Counted from the first letter of the stretch, positions 24,308 through 32,888 are shown. The stretch: DNA of 41,955 nucleotides from an uncultured Flavobacteriaceae bacterium (GCA_913043275.1 CAJWLL010000015.1:1-41955); one strand, 5' to 3'. A program made the numbers and translations. Notes: generated from the letters alone by a model not told the origin.

Positions 24308-24634
24308 TTGCGGATCGTTCTGCTAATATTGCTCATTTCAATGCATTTTGTCACTGCTCAACAAAATGAACAGTTGAGTTATATGAATGATCAATTTAGC
24401 GAAAAATTAAGCATTCAATTGTATCCCAATCCATATAAAGGAGGGAAGCTTCTTATTTTAACCAGACCTACTGAAATTAAGGAAATAATGATTCTCAATA
24501 TTTTGGGTGAGGTGGTTTTTCAAACAACCACTTACGAGAATTATGTAATACCCAACAACCTTAAAAGTGGAATCTACATTGTGAAAATAAAACAAGGGGG
24601 CCAACAAGGGCTAAGTCGTTTAGTGGCACCCTAA
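24308..24634 (+). CDS. Small secreted protein consisting of a type IX sorting domain
   Basis: This 108-residue protein has a signal peptide (about 1-18, IVLLILLISMHFVTAQ) and, after a linker of only some 16 residues, a type A sorting domain of the type IX secretion system: IQLYPNPYKGGKLLI, EIMILNILGEVVFQ, LKSGIYIVKI and GLSRLV. Normally this domain follows a large cargo. Here no cargo exists. The start is TTG at 24308, because the only ATG near (M12) would cut the signal peptide. It could be a relic of a larger protein or a small functional surface protein. It lies between a two-component pair and a LuxE-like gene. Confidence 0.75.
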   Translation: MRIVLLILLISMHFVTAQQNEQLSYMNDQFSEKLSIQLYPNPYKGGKLLILTRPTEIKEIMILNILGEVVFQTTTYENYVIPNNLKSGIYIVKIKQGGQQGLSRLVAP

Positions 24635-24661
24635 TCGCTGTAAAAAATTACTATCGAAAAT

Positions 24662-25633
24662 TTGAAGAACTTTTGGGAAATCGACAGCCAATCGGCCTTT
24701 GAGGATTTAGCCCTCAAGACCTTTTATTTTCAATATGAAAACAACAGTGTTTACCAATCTTTTTGTAACCTAATCAATCGTCACCCTTCCAAAGTGAGAG
24801 CAGTAAAAGATATTCCCCATCTGCCTATTTCTTTTTTCAAATCGAAAAGTGTTTGCTGCTTTGAAGCTGACGATGCAAAATTTTTCAGTTCCAGCACAAT
24901 TAAAGGAGGAAGTCCATCAAAGCATTATTACCGCCAACTGGAAGATTACAAAATAAGCTTCCAGAATGGGTTTGAATATTTTTTTGGAGCAATTGATAAT
25001 TTTACTGTACTGGCCTTGTTGCCTTCCTATATGGAAAGAGATGGTTCTTCGCTAATCTATATGGCCGATGATATGATCCGAAACAGCCAAAAGGCTGAAA
25101 GTGGGTTTTACCTAAACCAATGGGAGTCGCTGAAAGAAAAGATAAACCAACTTGAAGAAAAAGGCCAAAAAACATTGATTTTGGGCGTGTCTTTTGCCCT
25201 ACTGGACTTTGTTGAGAATCATTCATTTCATTTGCAGAACACTTTGATCATGGAGACCGGAGGGATGAAAGGCAGGAGAAAAGAATTGACACGTGATGCC
25301 TTGCATAATCAACTGAAAAAGGGTTTTGGAGTTCCCATAATCTACTCGGAGTACGGGATGACCGAGTTGCTGTCTCAAGCCTATTCTAAAGGTAATGGAA
25401 TTTTTGAATGCCCTCCATGGATGAATGTATTTGCAAGAGAAATTCAAGATCCTTTTAACCAACTCCCTTTGGGGAAAATTGGCGGATTAAACATCATTGA
25501 TTTAGCCAACCGCGATAGCTGTGCCTTTATTGCTACCGAAGACCTTGCTAAGGTTCATTCTCACTCACACTTTGAAGTTTTGGGACGTTTGGATGACTCA
25601 GAAATCAGAGGATGCAATTTGATAGTGGTCTAG
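24662..25633 (+). CDS. LuxE-like acyl-protein synthetase/acyltransferase family protein
   Basis: This 323-residue protein belongs to the adenylate-forming LuxE/PaaK-like group: the start TFYFQYENNSVYQSFC, ISFFKSKSV, FFSSSTIKGGSPSKHY, METGGMKGRRKELTRDAL and YSEYGMTELLSQ. LuxE activates fatty acids as acyl-enzyme in bioluminescence, but there are no luxCDAB genes here. In flavobacteria the stand-alone form has no proven role. The start is TTG at 24662. Its stop overlaps the tyrS stop on the other strand by four bases (25630-25633). Confidence 0.8.
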   Translation: MKNFWEIDSQSAFEDLALKTFYFQYENNSVYQSFCNLINRHPSKVRAVKDIPHLPISFFKSKSVCCFEADDAKFFSSSTIKGGSPSKHYYRQLEDYKISFQNGFEYFFGAIDNFTVLALLPSYMERDGSSLIYMADDMIRNSQKAESGFYLNQWESLKEKINQLEEKGQKTLILGVSFALLDFVENHSFHLQNTLIMETGGMKGRRKELTRDALHNQLKKGFGVPIIYSEYGMTELLSQAYSKGNGIFECPPWMNVFAREIQDPFNQLPLGKIGGLNIIDLANRDSCAFIATEDLAKVHSHSHFEVLGRLDDSEIRGCNLIVV

Positions 25634-26928
25634 CCAACGACCTTTACAATAAAGTAATTTTTCTTACCCCTTTGAAGTAAGATGTATTGGTCATCGATCA
25701 ATTCTGCTGAACAGATGAGGTAACTTTCGTCCACCTTGGTTTTATTGACCGAAATTGACTTTTCACTGAGTGCCCTACGAGCTTCTCCATTCGATTTTAA
25801 AAAGGAAGTTTTGGAAGCCAAAAAGCGAATCATGCCAATACCTTCGTTTAAATCAGAGCGAGAAATCTCCACCTTAGGAACTCCATCAAAAACCTCTAAA
25901 AAGGTATTTCCGTCAAGGTTTATTAAATCTGTAGTCGTAGATCGACCAAATAGAATTTGACTAGCCTGAATGGCTTTTTGTAGATGTTCTTCAGAATGGA
26001 CCATGCGGGTGACCTCATTGGCGATGGTTTTTTGCAACAACCTCAAATGTGGACTTTCTTGGTGTTGCTTGATCAAATCTTCTATAGTCGCTTTGTCCAA
26101 AAGGGTAAATATTTTGATGTATTTCTCTGCATCACAATCAGAGGCGTTTAACCAATACTGATAAAACTTGTAGGGAGAGGTTCGGTTCTTGTCCAGCCAA
26201 ACATTATCCCCTTCTGTTTTTCCAAATTTTGTTCCATCGGCTTTAGTAATAAGCGGACAGGTGATTGCATAAGCTTTACCCCCCAGCTTACGTCGTATCA
26301 ATTCTGTTCCAGTAGTGATATTACCCCATTGATCGCTGCCTCCCATTTGAAGCTTGCAATCCATATTTTGATATAGGTGTAAAAAATCATAGCCTTGAAG
26401 CAATTGGTATGTGAATTCAGTAAAAGAGATGCCCACCTTGGCATCCTTGCCGAGCCGTTTTTTAACAGAATCCTTTGCCATCATATAGTTTACCGTAAGG
26501 TGCTTACCGATGTCGCGAGAAAAGTTGATTAAAGTATAGTCTTTAATCCAATCAAAATTGTTGACGAACTGAGCTGCTGTAGGATTATCAGGATCAAAGT
26601 CTAGAAATTTTTGCAATTGGTTTCTGATACCATCAACGTTTTTTTGCAAGTCCTGAGTATCTAAAAAATTTCGCTCGTCGGACTTTCCCGAGGGATCACC
26701 AATCATTCCCGTAGCTCCGCCTATCAAGGCAATAGGCCGATGGCCTGTCCTTTGAAAATGAATTAAAATCATGATTTGAACCAAGCTTCCAATGTGTAAG
26801 GAGTCAGCCGTGGGATCAAAACCAATATAACCCGTGGTATTTTGACTATTCAAATGATCCTCTGTTTCGGGCATAATGTCCTGCAACATTCCCCTCCAGC
26901 GAAGTTCTTCTACAAAATTTTTCTGCAT
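25630..26928 (-). CDS. tyrS: Tyrosyl-tRNA synthetase
   Basis: This 432-residue class I synthetase of the TyrRS-1 type has the HIGH motif as HIGS (45-48) in ADSLHIGSLVQ, the tyrosine-binding YQLLQGYDFLHLYQN, GGSDQWGNIT and the KMSKS equivalent KFGKT. A C-terminal S4 RNA-binding domain ends the protein (ALSEKSISVNKTKV...). It charges tRNA-Tyr. It is converging with the LuxE-like gene with overlapping stops. A promoter is likely at 26945-26971. Confidence 0.97.
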   Translation of the reverse strand: MQKNFVEELRWRGMLQDIMPETEDHLNSQNTTGYIGFDPTADSLHIGSLVQIMILIHFQRTGHRPIALIGGATGMIGDPSGKSDERNFLDTQDLQKNVDGIRNQLQKFLDFDPDNPTAAQFVNNFDWIKDYTLINFSRDIGKHLTVNYMMAKDSVKKRLGKDAKVGISFTEFTYQLLQGYDFLHLYQNMDCKLQMGGSDQWGNITTGTELIRRKLGGKAYAITCPLITKADGTKFGKTEGDNVWLDKNRTSPYKFYQYWLNASDCDAEKYIKIFTLLDKATIEDLIKQHQESPHLRLLQKTIANEVTRMVHSEEHLQKAIQASQILFGRSTTTDLINLDGNTFLEVFDGVPKVEISRSDLNEGIGMIRFLASKTSFLKSNGEARRALSEKSISVNKTKVDESYLICSAELIDDQYILLQRGKKNYFIVKVVG

Positions 26929-26944
26929 TACTATGATTTGCTAG

Positions 26945-26971
26945 CAAAGATAGATTTCTGTCATAAAACAA
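26945..26971 (-). promoter_or_regulatory. Candidate tyrS promoter
   Basis: On the minus strand TATCTTTG (26952 to 26945) matches TAnnTTTG, with TTG (26971 to 26969) 16 bases upstream. Transcription would begin about 12 bases before the tyrS ATG. The spacing is slightly short. Confidence 0.45.
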
Positions 26972-27005
26972 AAAATTATTCTTTAAAAAGCATTAATTTT
27001 AATTT

Positions 27006-27977
27006 ATGATTTTAGTGACAGGAGCGACGGGTTTTATCGGTTCTAATTTGATTTGTCATTTGGCTCAAAAAAATATTTTTCCAGTGGCAATGTTCCGACA
27101 TGAGTCAAACAAAAACAGAGTTTGGAAACTTTTCGAATCTCAATTTAAAGATGCCCAAGAACTATATAAAAAAATTACTTGGAGAAAAGCAGACTTTAGA
27201 GACCTACCCAGTTTAGACTCAGCCTTTAAGGACATCAGCCATGTTTACCATTGTGCAGGCTATATTTCCTTGGCACATAAGGATGTCGAAAAACTACTCG
27301 AAATCAATGAAAAAGGTTCCGCCTACTTAGTGGACCTGTGTTTACTCCATTCGGTTAAAAAAATAGTGTATGTCAGTTCCATAGCCGCCTTAGGTAGCGA
27401 TCCCAACATTTCTTTAATCGACGAAAAAACACCCTGGGACAAAAATACTAACAAAAGTCCCTACGTCTATTCCAAATATGGAGGGGAAATGGAAGTATGG
27501 AGAGGAATGGAAGAAGGACTGAATGCGGTCATAGTGAACCCCAGTATTGTAATAGGAAAAGATAGCCCGATTGAAAAAATACTAGAAAAATACCATAAAG
27601 GTTTGAGGTGGGCTACCCCCGGGACCAATGCACTTGTCAACATCCAAGATGTTATCCTAGTGATGTATGAACTGATGCATTCTGAAATCAATGGAGAACG
27701 CTTTATTTTAGTGTCCGAAAATTGGAAAGGAAAAAAGTTAGGAGAAAAGCTGCTCAAAGAAGGAAAATTCAACAGGAGGGTAATTTTAATTCCTAAAGGG
27801 TTTTTCTATTTCTTGTGGGCTTTTGAGTATCTGATTCAATGGCTTGGCATTAGAAAACGTTTTTTGACCCGTGCCTTTATTTCCAGCCAATACGAAGAGA
27901 AAACCATTGAGGGGGAAAAAATAAAATCATTTATAGATTTTGAGTACACGCCAATAAAAAAGCTCCTTTTTGACTGA
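27006..27977 (+). CDS. NAD-dependent epimerase/dehydratase family protein
   Basis: This 323-residue extended short-chain dehydrogenase has NAD(P)-binding GATGFIGSN (5-13), the VYHCAGYIS segment, catalytic Ser in YVSSIAALG, and Tyr and Lys in YVYSKYGGE. The substrate-binding C-terminal half is less conserved and contains a hydrophobic stretch (GFFYFLWAFEYLIQWLG). The substrate may be a nucleotide sugar or a dihydroflavonol-reductase-like compound; it cannot be decided here. It is convergent with the DUF4296 gene 27 bases away. Confidence 0.87.
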   Translation: MILVTGATGFIGSNLICHLAQKNIFPVAMFRHESNKNRVWKLFESQFKDAQELYKKITWRKADFRDLPSLDSAFKDISHVYHCAGYISLAHKDVEKLLEINEKGSAYLVDLCLLHSVKKIVYVSSIAALGSDPNISLIDEKTPWDKNTNKSPYVYSKYGGEMEVWRGMEEGLNAVIVNPSIVIGKDSPIEKILEKYHKGLRWATPGTNALVNIQDVILVMYELMHSEINGERFILVSENWKGKKLGEKLLKEGKFNRRVILIPKGFFYFLWAFEYLIQWLGIRKRFLTRAFISSQYEEKTIEGEKIKSFIDFEYTPIKKLLFD

Positions 27978-27983
27978 TTTAAA

Positions 27984-28004
27984 TTGATCTCCTTTAAAGA
28001 TCAA
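27984..28004. terminator. Possible bidirectional terminator
   Basis: A perfect 7-bp inverted repeat TTGATCT/AGATCAA with a 7-base loop fills the 27-base gap between the epimerase stop (plus) and the DUF4296 stop (minus). The T-rich tracts on both sides are short, so termination would be modest. Confidence 0.45.
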
Positions 28005-28364
28005 CTATTCTTCAACTGCACGCAAGGTTTTTTCTATGCTGTCTCTTAACATTTTGAGACGGATTTCAACCATTTTGAAAACAGGGATGTATTTCTTAGG
28101 GTTTTTAGCATAATAAGATTGGCTAACAGCCAACTTTAAGCTATCTATTTCGTACTTTTCGTAGAGGTATTCAGGCACCAATAGATTCTTTTTATTTTTG
28201 ATGTAGGAGGATTCACGTTTAATGTTTTTCATCAAAATAATATCCGCCATAACTTTGCTCATTTGCTCCGGTGGGATGAGATCATCCGGAGATCTGTTCT
28301 CTACTATTTCCTTGCAAGAGAAGGTAATAATAGATAATAGGAAAATAATTTTTTTTATACTCAT
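28005..28364 (-). CDS. DUF4296 lipoprotein
   Basis: This 119-residue protein has a lipoprotein signal with the lipobox ending at Cys17 (SIITFSC) and the DUF4296 core: PEQMSKVMADIILMKN, then LYEKYEIDSLKLAVSQSYYA and a C-terminal helix EIRLKMLRDSIEKTL. The domain is typical of Bacteroidota and has no known function. The start overlaps the dihydroorotase stop by four bases (ATGA), so it is translationally coupled to pyrC. The coupling is probably positional rather than functional. Confidence 0.85.
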   Translation of the reverse strand: MSIKKIIFLLSIITFSCKEIVENRSPDDLIPPEQMSKVMADIILMKNIKRESSYIKNKKNLLVPEYLYEKYEIDSLKLAVSQSYYAKNPKKYIPVFKMVEIRLKMLRDSIEKTLRAVEE

Positions 28365-29698
28365 CGTTCGAAAGTTAGTTTTTTACCCAATGCACTTTCA
28401 ATAATTTTCCCCTTATCGTAAACCAAATTCCCGTTGACAAAGGTTTTGCAGATTCTAGCTCCAAAGGTAGTTCCCTCAAAAGGAGACCATCCACATTGGT
28501 AGAGTAGGTCATCTTTGACTACAGTAAATTTTTGATTCATGTTGACCAAGACCAAATCAGCAAAATAGCCTTCGCGGAGAAAGCCACGATTTTGAATTTT
28601 AAATAATATGGCAGGATTGTGACAGGCTTTTTCGACCAGCTTTTCCAGGCTGGTTTTACCCTGCTGTACTGCAGTCAAAAGTGCGGGATAGGCATGCTGT
28701 ACCATGGGTCCACCAGAAGGGGCCTTTGTGTAAAAGTTTTGCTTTTCTTTAAGTAAATGAGGAGCATGATCTGTAGCCAATACATCAATCCTATCTTCAT
28801 TAAGGGCTTTCCAAAGGGCTTCTCGGTCGCTAGCTTTTTTAACCGAAGGGTTCCATTTGATCAAAGTTCCTTTTTGAGCATAATCTTCCTCCGAAAACCA
28901 AAGATGATGAACACAAACCTCGGCGGTTATTTTTTTTTCTGCCAGCGGCTTTTCGTTTGAAAACAATTCGGTTTCAATAGCGGTTGACAAATGAAAAACA
29001 TGCACTCTCGCTCCGGTAGCTTTGGCCAAGCGTATAGCCCTGGAAGATGATCGATAACAAGCCTTTTCGCTTCTGATCTTAGGATGCTTTTCAACGGGAA
29101 TATCATCCCCATATATTTTAATGTACTCTGCCAAGTTTTTTCTGATGGTCTTTTCGTCCTCGCAATGAACAGCTATTGGCAAATCTGTACTGGAGAAAAT
29201 ATTTTCCAACACCTGCTCGTTATCAACCAACATATTGCCAGTAGAAGATCCTAAAAATAATTTCAGCCCTGCCGCTTGGGTGGTATCAAAAGACTTGATT
29301 TCTTCCAAGTTATCGTTAGTCCCTCCAAAGAGAAAGCCATAATTAGCAATAGAGTCTTTTGCTGCTCTTTCCAATTTATCTTCCAAGGCTTTTAAAGTTG
29401 TGGTCTGAGGTTGAGTATTGGGCATCTCAATAAAGGAAGTAATGCCCCCAGCAACCGCTGCTCGAGATTCGGAAGCAATGGTGGCCTTATACGTCAAGCC
29501 TGGTTCCCTAAAATGTACTTGGTCGTCGATCCAACCAGGTAGTAAATGAAGACCTGAAGCATCAATGAGTTCCTCACTCCCTGTAGGTTCAATACAGTTG
29601 CTAATTTTCTTTATCTTTTCCCCTTTAATCAAGAGATCTTTTTGGGAAACTTCACCCTCATTTACCAATTGAGCATTTTGTATTAATTTCTCCTTCAT
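28361..29698 (-). CDS. pyrC: Dihydroorotase
   Basis: This 445-residue amidohydrolase cyclises carbamoyl-aspartate in pyrimidine synthesis. The first metal motif, usually DxHxHFREPG, reads DDQVHFREPG (58-67), with Gln60 in place of the first His. I recall this variant as common in Bacteroidota. The remaining elements are intact: the lysine expected to be carboxylated, Lys146 in AGLKLFLGSSTG, the VHCED and HVFHLST histidines, and catalytic Asp in ATDHAPH. The start is the ATG at 29698 rather than the preceding TTG. It lies between a glycosyltransferase (5-base gap) and DUF4296. Confidence 0.92.
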   Translation of the reverse strand: MKEKLIQNAQLVNEGEVSQKDLLIKGEKIKKISNCIEPTGSEELIDASGLHLLPGWIDDQVHFREPGLTYKATIASESRAAVAGGITSFIEMPNTQPQTTTLKALEDKLERAAKDSIANYGFLFGGTNDNLEEIKSFDTTQAAGLKLFLGSSTGNMLVDNEQVLENIFSSTDLPIAVHCEDEKTIRKNLAEYIKIYGDDIPVEKHPKIRSEKACYRSSSRAIRLAKATGARVHVFHLSTAIETELFSNEKPLAEKKITAEVCVHHLWFSEEDYAQKGTLIKWNPSVKKASDREALWKALNEDRIDVLATDHAPHLLKEKQNFYTKAPSGGPMVQHAYPALLTAVQQGKTSLEKLVEKACHNPAILFKIQNRGFLREGYFADLVLVNMNQKFTVVKDDLLYQCGWSPFEGTTFGARICKTFVNGNLVYDKGKIIESALGKKLTFER

Positions 29699-29703
29699 CA
29701 AGT

Positions 29704-30417
29704 TTAATTAAATATACTTCTTATCCTTAAAATTAATACAGCAGACAGTGCCTCCCAGATTATCTTTCCATTCATTTTGGACACCCCCAGAACTCTGTTG
29801 GTGAAAACAATGGGATGCTCTTTGTACTTAAACCCTTTTTTCCAAATTTTAAATTTCATTTCGATTTGAAATGCATAACCTACAAATTTTATTTTTTTAA
29901 AATCCAACTGCTCCAAAACTGCTCTCGTATATCCAACAAAACCTGCAGTGGGATCTTTAATAGGCATAAAGGTAATCCACCTTACATACAAAGAAGCCAT
30001 ATAGGAAAGTAAAATCCTACTTAGAGGCCAATTGACTACATTGATACCCTTGATATAGCGTGATCCGATCACCAAATCGAAGTCAGACTTAAGGTAAGCA
30101 AGCATAGGAGCTAATTCTTTTGGATCGTGAGACAAATCGGCATCCATCTCAAAAATGAAGTCGTATTTATTTTCCAACGCCCACATAAAGCCATGAATAT
30201 AAGCTTTCCCCAAACCTTCTTTACGGACGCGTTGTTCCAAAAAAAGATGTTTGGAGCGGGTTTTCATTAATTCCAAAACCATATTAGCAGTTCCATCTGG
30301 GGAGGAGTCGTCAACTACCAAAATATTAAAAGCTTTGTCTTTTAGGATCATTTCAATGACCTTTTTAATGTTTTCAACCTCGTTATAGGTGGGAATGATT
30401 ACTAAAACTTTCTCCAT
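29704..30417 (-). CDS. Polyprenol monophosphomannose synthase-like glycosyltransferase 2
   Basis: This 237-residue GT-A glycosyltransferase resembles dolichyl-phosphate mannose synthases: IIPTYNEVENI, DDSSPDGT (36-43), KEGLGKAYIHGF, the metal-binding DADLSHDP (92-99), SRYIKG and KDPTAGFVGY. It lacks C-terminal membrane helices, as do short DPM1-type enzymes. It should transfer a sugar, probably mannose, from a nucleotide donor to a polyprenyl phosphate on the cytoplasmic face. It is the first gene of the operon with pyrC and DUF4296. Confidence 0.9.
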   Translation of the reverse strand: MEKVLVIIPTYNEVENIKKVIEMILKDKAFNILVVDDSSPDGTANMVLELMKTRSKHLFLEQRVRKEGLGKAYIHGFMWALENKYDFIFEMDADLSHDPKELAPMLAYLKSDFDLVIGSRYIKGINVVNWPLSRILLSYMASLYVRWITFMPIKDPTAGFVGYTRAVLEQLDFKKIKFVGYAFQIEMKFKIWKKGFKYKEHPIVFTNRVLGVSKMNGKIIWEALSAVLILRIRSIFN

Positions 30418-30487
30418 AGCTTAGGGTAAAAATACTAAATCATGTGAAATAAAATAGAGAGTTAAAATACTTCCTTAATTTTATTTC

Positions 30488-31144
30488 ATGTTTCAATGGA
30501 CCGAAAGATTTCAACCTCAACAAGAATGGATTACCATTTCCATATTTTTTATTTTTATTCTCTTTGTTTATCTCCACAAGCTGAACAAAAATCAATTTAA
30601 ACTTCTTTTTTCTTTTTGGGATTCTAAAAGCTATTATAAAACATATTATAGGGGAAATCTTGCCAAACCAATCAATTCTTTTAACTTAATTTTGACACTA
30701 ATCTCCTTAATAACTTTTTCACTTTTGGGTTATTTTTTTTATGAAAAAATCTTGTTGTCATTTTTGGGTGAAATCTCATTTCTTACTTTTTTTATTATCC
30801 TTTCAGTACTAGTCATTTTTCGTTATGGGATGCTAAAACTTATTTTTCAACAATCAAATCAACTGGAAATCTTTAAACAGACCGTTTTCAGAAGCATAAA
30901 TTTTTATGCATTAATCAGTCTTTATACTCTTTTATTTATATCAATTTATAACTACCGTTTTAATACCTATTCAGAAATACTTTTTATTATAAGTATACTA
31001 ATTCTATGTGTAGTTTTTTTTACTCACCTGACAATTTATATAAGGGTTATAAGAAATAATCCTCAAAATTTAGTTTATTTAATTTTGTATCTTTGTGCTT
31101 TTAAAATAGCGCCCTGGCTTTGGCTCTATAAATTAGTTTATTAG
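30488..31144 (+). CDS. DUF4271 membrane protein
   Basis: This 218-residue integral membrane protein has about six hydrophobic segments and the C-terminal pattern NLVYLILYLCAFKIAPWLWL typical of DUF4271, a family confined to Bacteroidota. Function is unknown. It is 23 bases upstream of hemD, a very common pairing in flavobacteria, so the two are probably co-transcribed. Its codons are extremely AT-rich compared with the trp genes. Confidence 0.85.
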   Translation: MFQWTERFQPQQEWITISIFFIFILFVYLHKLNKNQFKLLFSFWDSKSYYKTYYRGNLAKPINSFNLILTLISLITFSLLGYFFYEKILLSFLGEISFLTFFIILSVLVIFRYGMLKLIFQQSNQLEIFKQTVFRSINFYALISLYTLLFISIYNYRFNTYSEILFIISILILCVVFFTHLTIYIRVIRNNPQNLVYLILYLCAFKIAPWLWLYKLVY

Positions 31145-31167
31145 ACAAGAGCAAAATTAGAAGAAAT

Positions 31168-31911
31168 ATGAAAGTGAAGACTATCTTGGTTTCTCAACCT
31201 GAACCTGCAAGTGAGAAGTCTCCCTACTCTCGATTACAAGAAAAACATAAGCTTCAAATTGATTTTCGACCATTTATTCATGTTGAGGGTTTGTCAGCAA
31301 AGGAAGTAAGATTTCAAAAAATCAATTTTTCTGACTTTGATAATATTATTCTAACTAGTAGAAATGCTGTAGACCATTTCTTTAGAATCACAGAAGAAAT
31401 GCGTTATAAGGTTCCAGATTCTACAAAATATATTTGTCTATCCGAGGCTATAGCCTTCTACCTTCAAAAGTATGTAGTTTATAGAAAGCGTAAAATTTAT
31501 GTAGGTGAAAAAAGTATCGCTGATTTAGAAGCAGTTTTTAAAAAGTTTGAAAATGAAAAGTTTTTACTCCCTACATCGGATGTACTCAATCCGAACATTC
31601 CTGATTGTCTTAACAAAATGGAGGTAGATTGGGTCCGAGCACCATTATATAAAACCGTGGTAAGTGACCTTTCAGATTTGAGGAATGTCTACTATGATGT
31701 TTTGGTTTTTTTCAGTCCTTCTGGGATCGAGTCACTATTTAAAAACTTTCCGGATTTCGAACAAAAGAATACAAGAATTGCGGCCTATGGTGATGCGACA
31801 GTCCTTGCTGCGGACAAAGCAAAATTGAGAATTGATATTAAAGCACCTACACCTGATACACCATCTATGACCATGGCCATAGAAAAATATATCAGTAATA
31901 ACGGCAAGTAA
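31168..31911 (+). CDS. hemD: Uroporphyrinogen-III synthase
   Basis: This 247-residue protein has the two-domain HemD pattern, which is weakly conserved in general. Recognisable parts are TILVSQPEP at the start, IILTSRNAVDHFF (about 60-72), LLPTSDVLNP, VFFSPSGIESLFKNFP and IAAYGDATVLAA, with a final TPDTPSMTMAIEKYI helix. It would close and invert ring D of the tetrapyrrole. Other heme genes are not in the window. A sample line (31381-31440) is only 17/60 G+C. It converges with DUF423 with 11 bases between. Confidence 0.88.
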   Translation: MKVKTILVSQPEPASEKSPYSRLQEKHKLQIDFRPFIHVEGLSAKEVRFQKINFSDFDNIILTSRNAVDHFFRITEEMRYKVPDSTKYICLSEAIAFYLQKYVVYRKRKIYVGEKSIADLEAVFKKFENEKFLLPTSDVLNPNIPDCLNKMEVDWVRAPLYKTVVSDLSDLRNVYYDVLVFFSPSGIESLFKNFPDFEQKNTRIAAYGDATVLAADKAKLRIDIKAPTPDTPSMTMAIEKYISNNGK

Positions 31912-31922
31912 AAAACTTAATT

Positions 31923-32300
31923 CTATTCAATCTTGTCATGAAAGCTTTTCCAAAGTAATGTAAGCCATCCCAATATCAATAAACTTCCTCCTATTGGAGT
32001 CACCGGTCCCAAGAATGAAAAATCAAATGGGCTCAATTTCCCTAGAGAAAGGATAAAAATGCTGAAGGAAAAAAGGACAACCCCCCAAAAAAAAAGTCTA
32101 AAAATCAAGGGGTTTCTTGCCAAAGGTATCTGTGAAAAAACCAAAAGTGCCAATCCATGATGCATCATATACGAGACCCCCGTCTGAAAGGATTGCAAAA
32201 CTTCTGTCGAAAAATGAGCTTTAAGCACATGACTTGCAAAAGCGCCCAAAATAACTGCCAGCAGGGTGAAACTGCCTCCGACCAAAATATATTTTCTCAT
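31923..32300 (-). CDS. DUF423 membrane protein
   Basis: This 125-residue protein has four hydrophobic helices and the DUF423 pattern: LGAFASHVLKAHFS near the N-terminus, FQTGVSYMMHHGLALL, FSFSIFILSLG and a GPVTPIGGSLLILGWL end. Function is unknown. It lies divergently from the Lrp-type regulator and converges with hemD. Confidence 0.9.
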   Translation of the reverse strand: MRKYILVGGSFTLLAVILGAFASHVLKAHFSTEVLQSFQTGVSYMMHHGLALLVFSQIPLARNPLIFRLFFWGVVLFSFSIFILSLGKLSPFDFSFLGPVTPIGGSLLILGWLTLLWKSFHDKIE

Positions 32301-32342
32301 AAAGTGAATGTAGTGTTAAAAATTTTAATTCCCATTGGTTAG

Positions 32343-32360
32343 TTTATTAATTTTATTAAT
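32343..32360. repeat. Tandem 9-bp repeat in the DUF423/lrp intergenic region
   Basis: The unit TTTATTAAT occurs twice in direct succession between the divergent DUF423 and Lrp/AsnC genes. Lrp-type regulators bind AT-rich sites, often near their own promoter, so this is a possible binding site. In such AT-rich DNA it could also be chance. Confidence 0.3.
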
Positions 32361-32408
32361 TTAAATAATGTTTTTAATTTAATTCATAAAGATTAAGAAG
32401 TATAAATT

Positions 32409-32879
32409 TTGAAGACAAAAAACGAGAAAGTACTGATTGACGGTTTGGATAAAATTATTCTAAGGGCACTTATGAATGATGCAAGAAAGTCAATCAATGA
32501 AATTGCAAAAACCGCTGGCATATCTGGTGCAGCTGTTCATCAACGCCTCAAAAAACTTGAACGTTCAGAACTCATATCGGGTTCTCAGATTGTCATAAAC
32601 CCTAAAATCCTAGGTTATAAAACCATGGCATTTATTGGAATTTACTTGGACAAAGCAATGCGGAATCGCGAGGCGGTAAAACAACTCGAAAAAATCCCCG
32701 AAGTGACTGAATGTCATTATACCACAGGACATTGGAGTGTTTTGATCAAAATACTTTGTGAGGACAATGAACACTTGATGACCTTGTTGAACAACAAAAT
32801 TCAAACCATAGAAGGTGTGTCCAGAACAGAAACCTTTATTTCGCTCAACCAGCAGATCAAAAGGCAAATTCAATTATAG
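32409..32879 (+). CDS. Lrp/AsnC family transcriptional regulator
   Basis: This 156-residue regulator has an N-terminal helix-turn-helix (LDKIILRALMNDARKSINEI, then AKTAGISGAAVHQRLKKLE) and a C-terminal RAM ligand-sensing domain (KTMAFIGIYLDKAM... ECHYTTGHWSVLIKI... IEGVSRTETFISL). The start is TTG at 32409: an in-frame TAA lies one codon upstream of the adjacent ATT, and the next ATG would cut into the DNA-binding helices. Target genes are unknown. It converges with the SemiSWEET gene with nine bases between. Confidence 0.92.
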   Translation: MKTKNEKVLIDGLDKIILRALMNDARKSINEIAKTAGISGAAVHQRLKKLERSELISGSQIVINPKILGYKTMAFIGIYLDKAMRNREAVKQLEKIPEVTECHYTTGHWSVLIKILCEDNEHLMTLLNNKIQTIEGVSRTETFISLNQQIKRQIQL

Positions 32880-32888
32880 AAAAATTTT

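Noticed and set aside
24662-25633. LuxE-like gene as evidence for a bioluminescence operon
   Set aside because: None of luxA, luxB, luxC or luxD is present, and the neighbours are tyrS and a sorting-domain protein.
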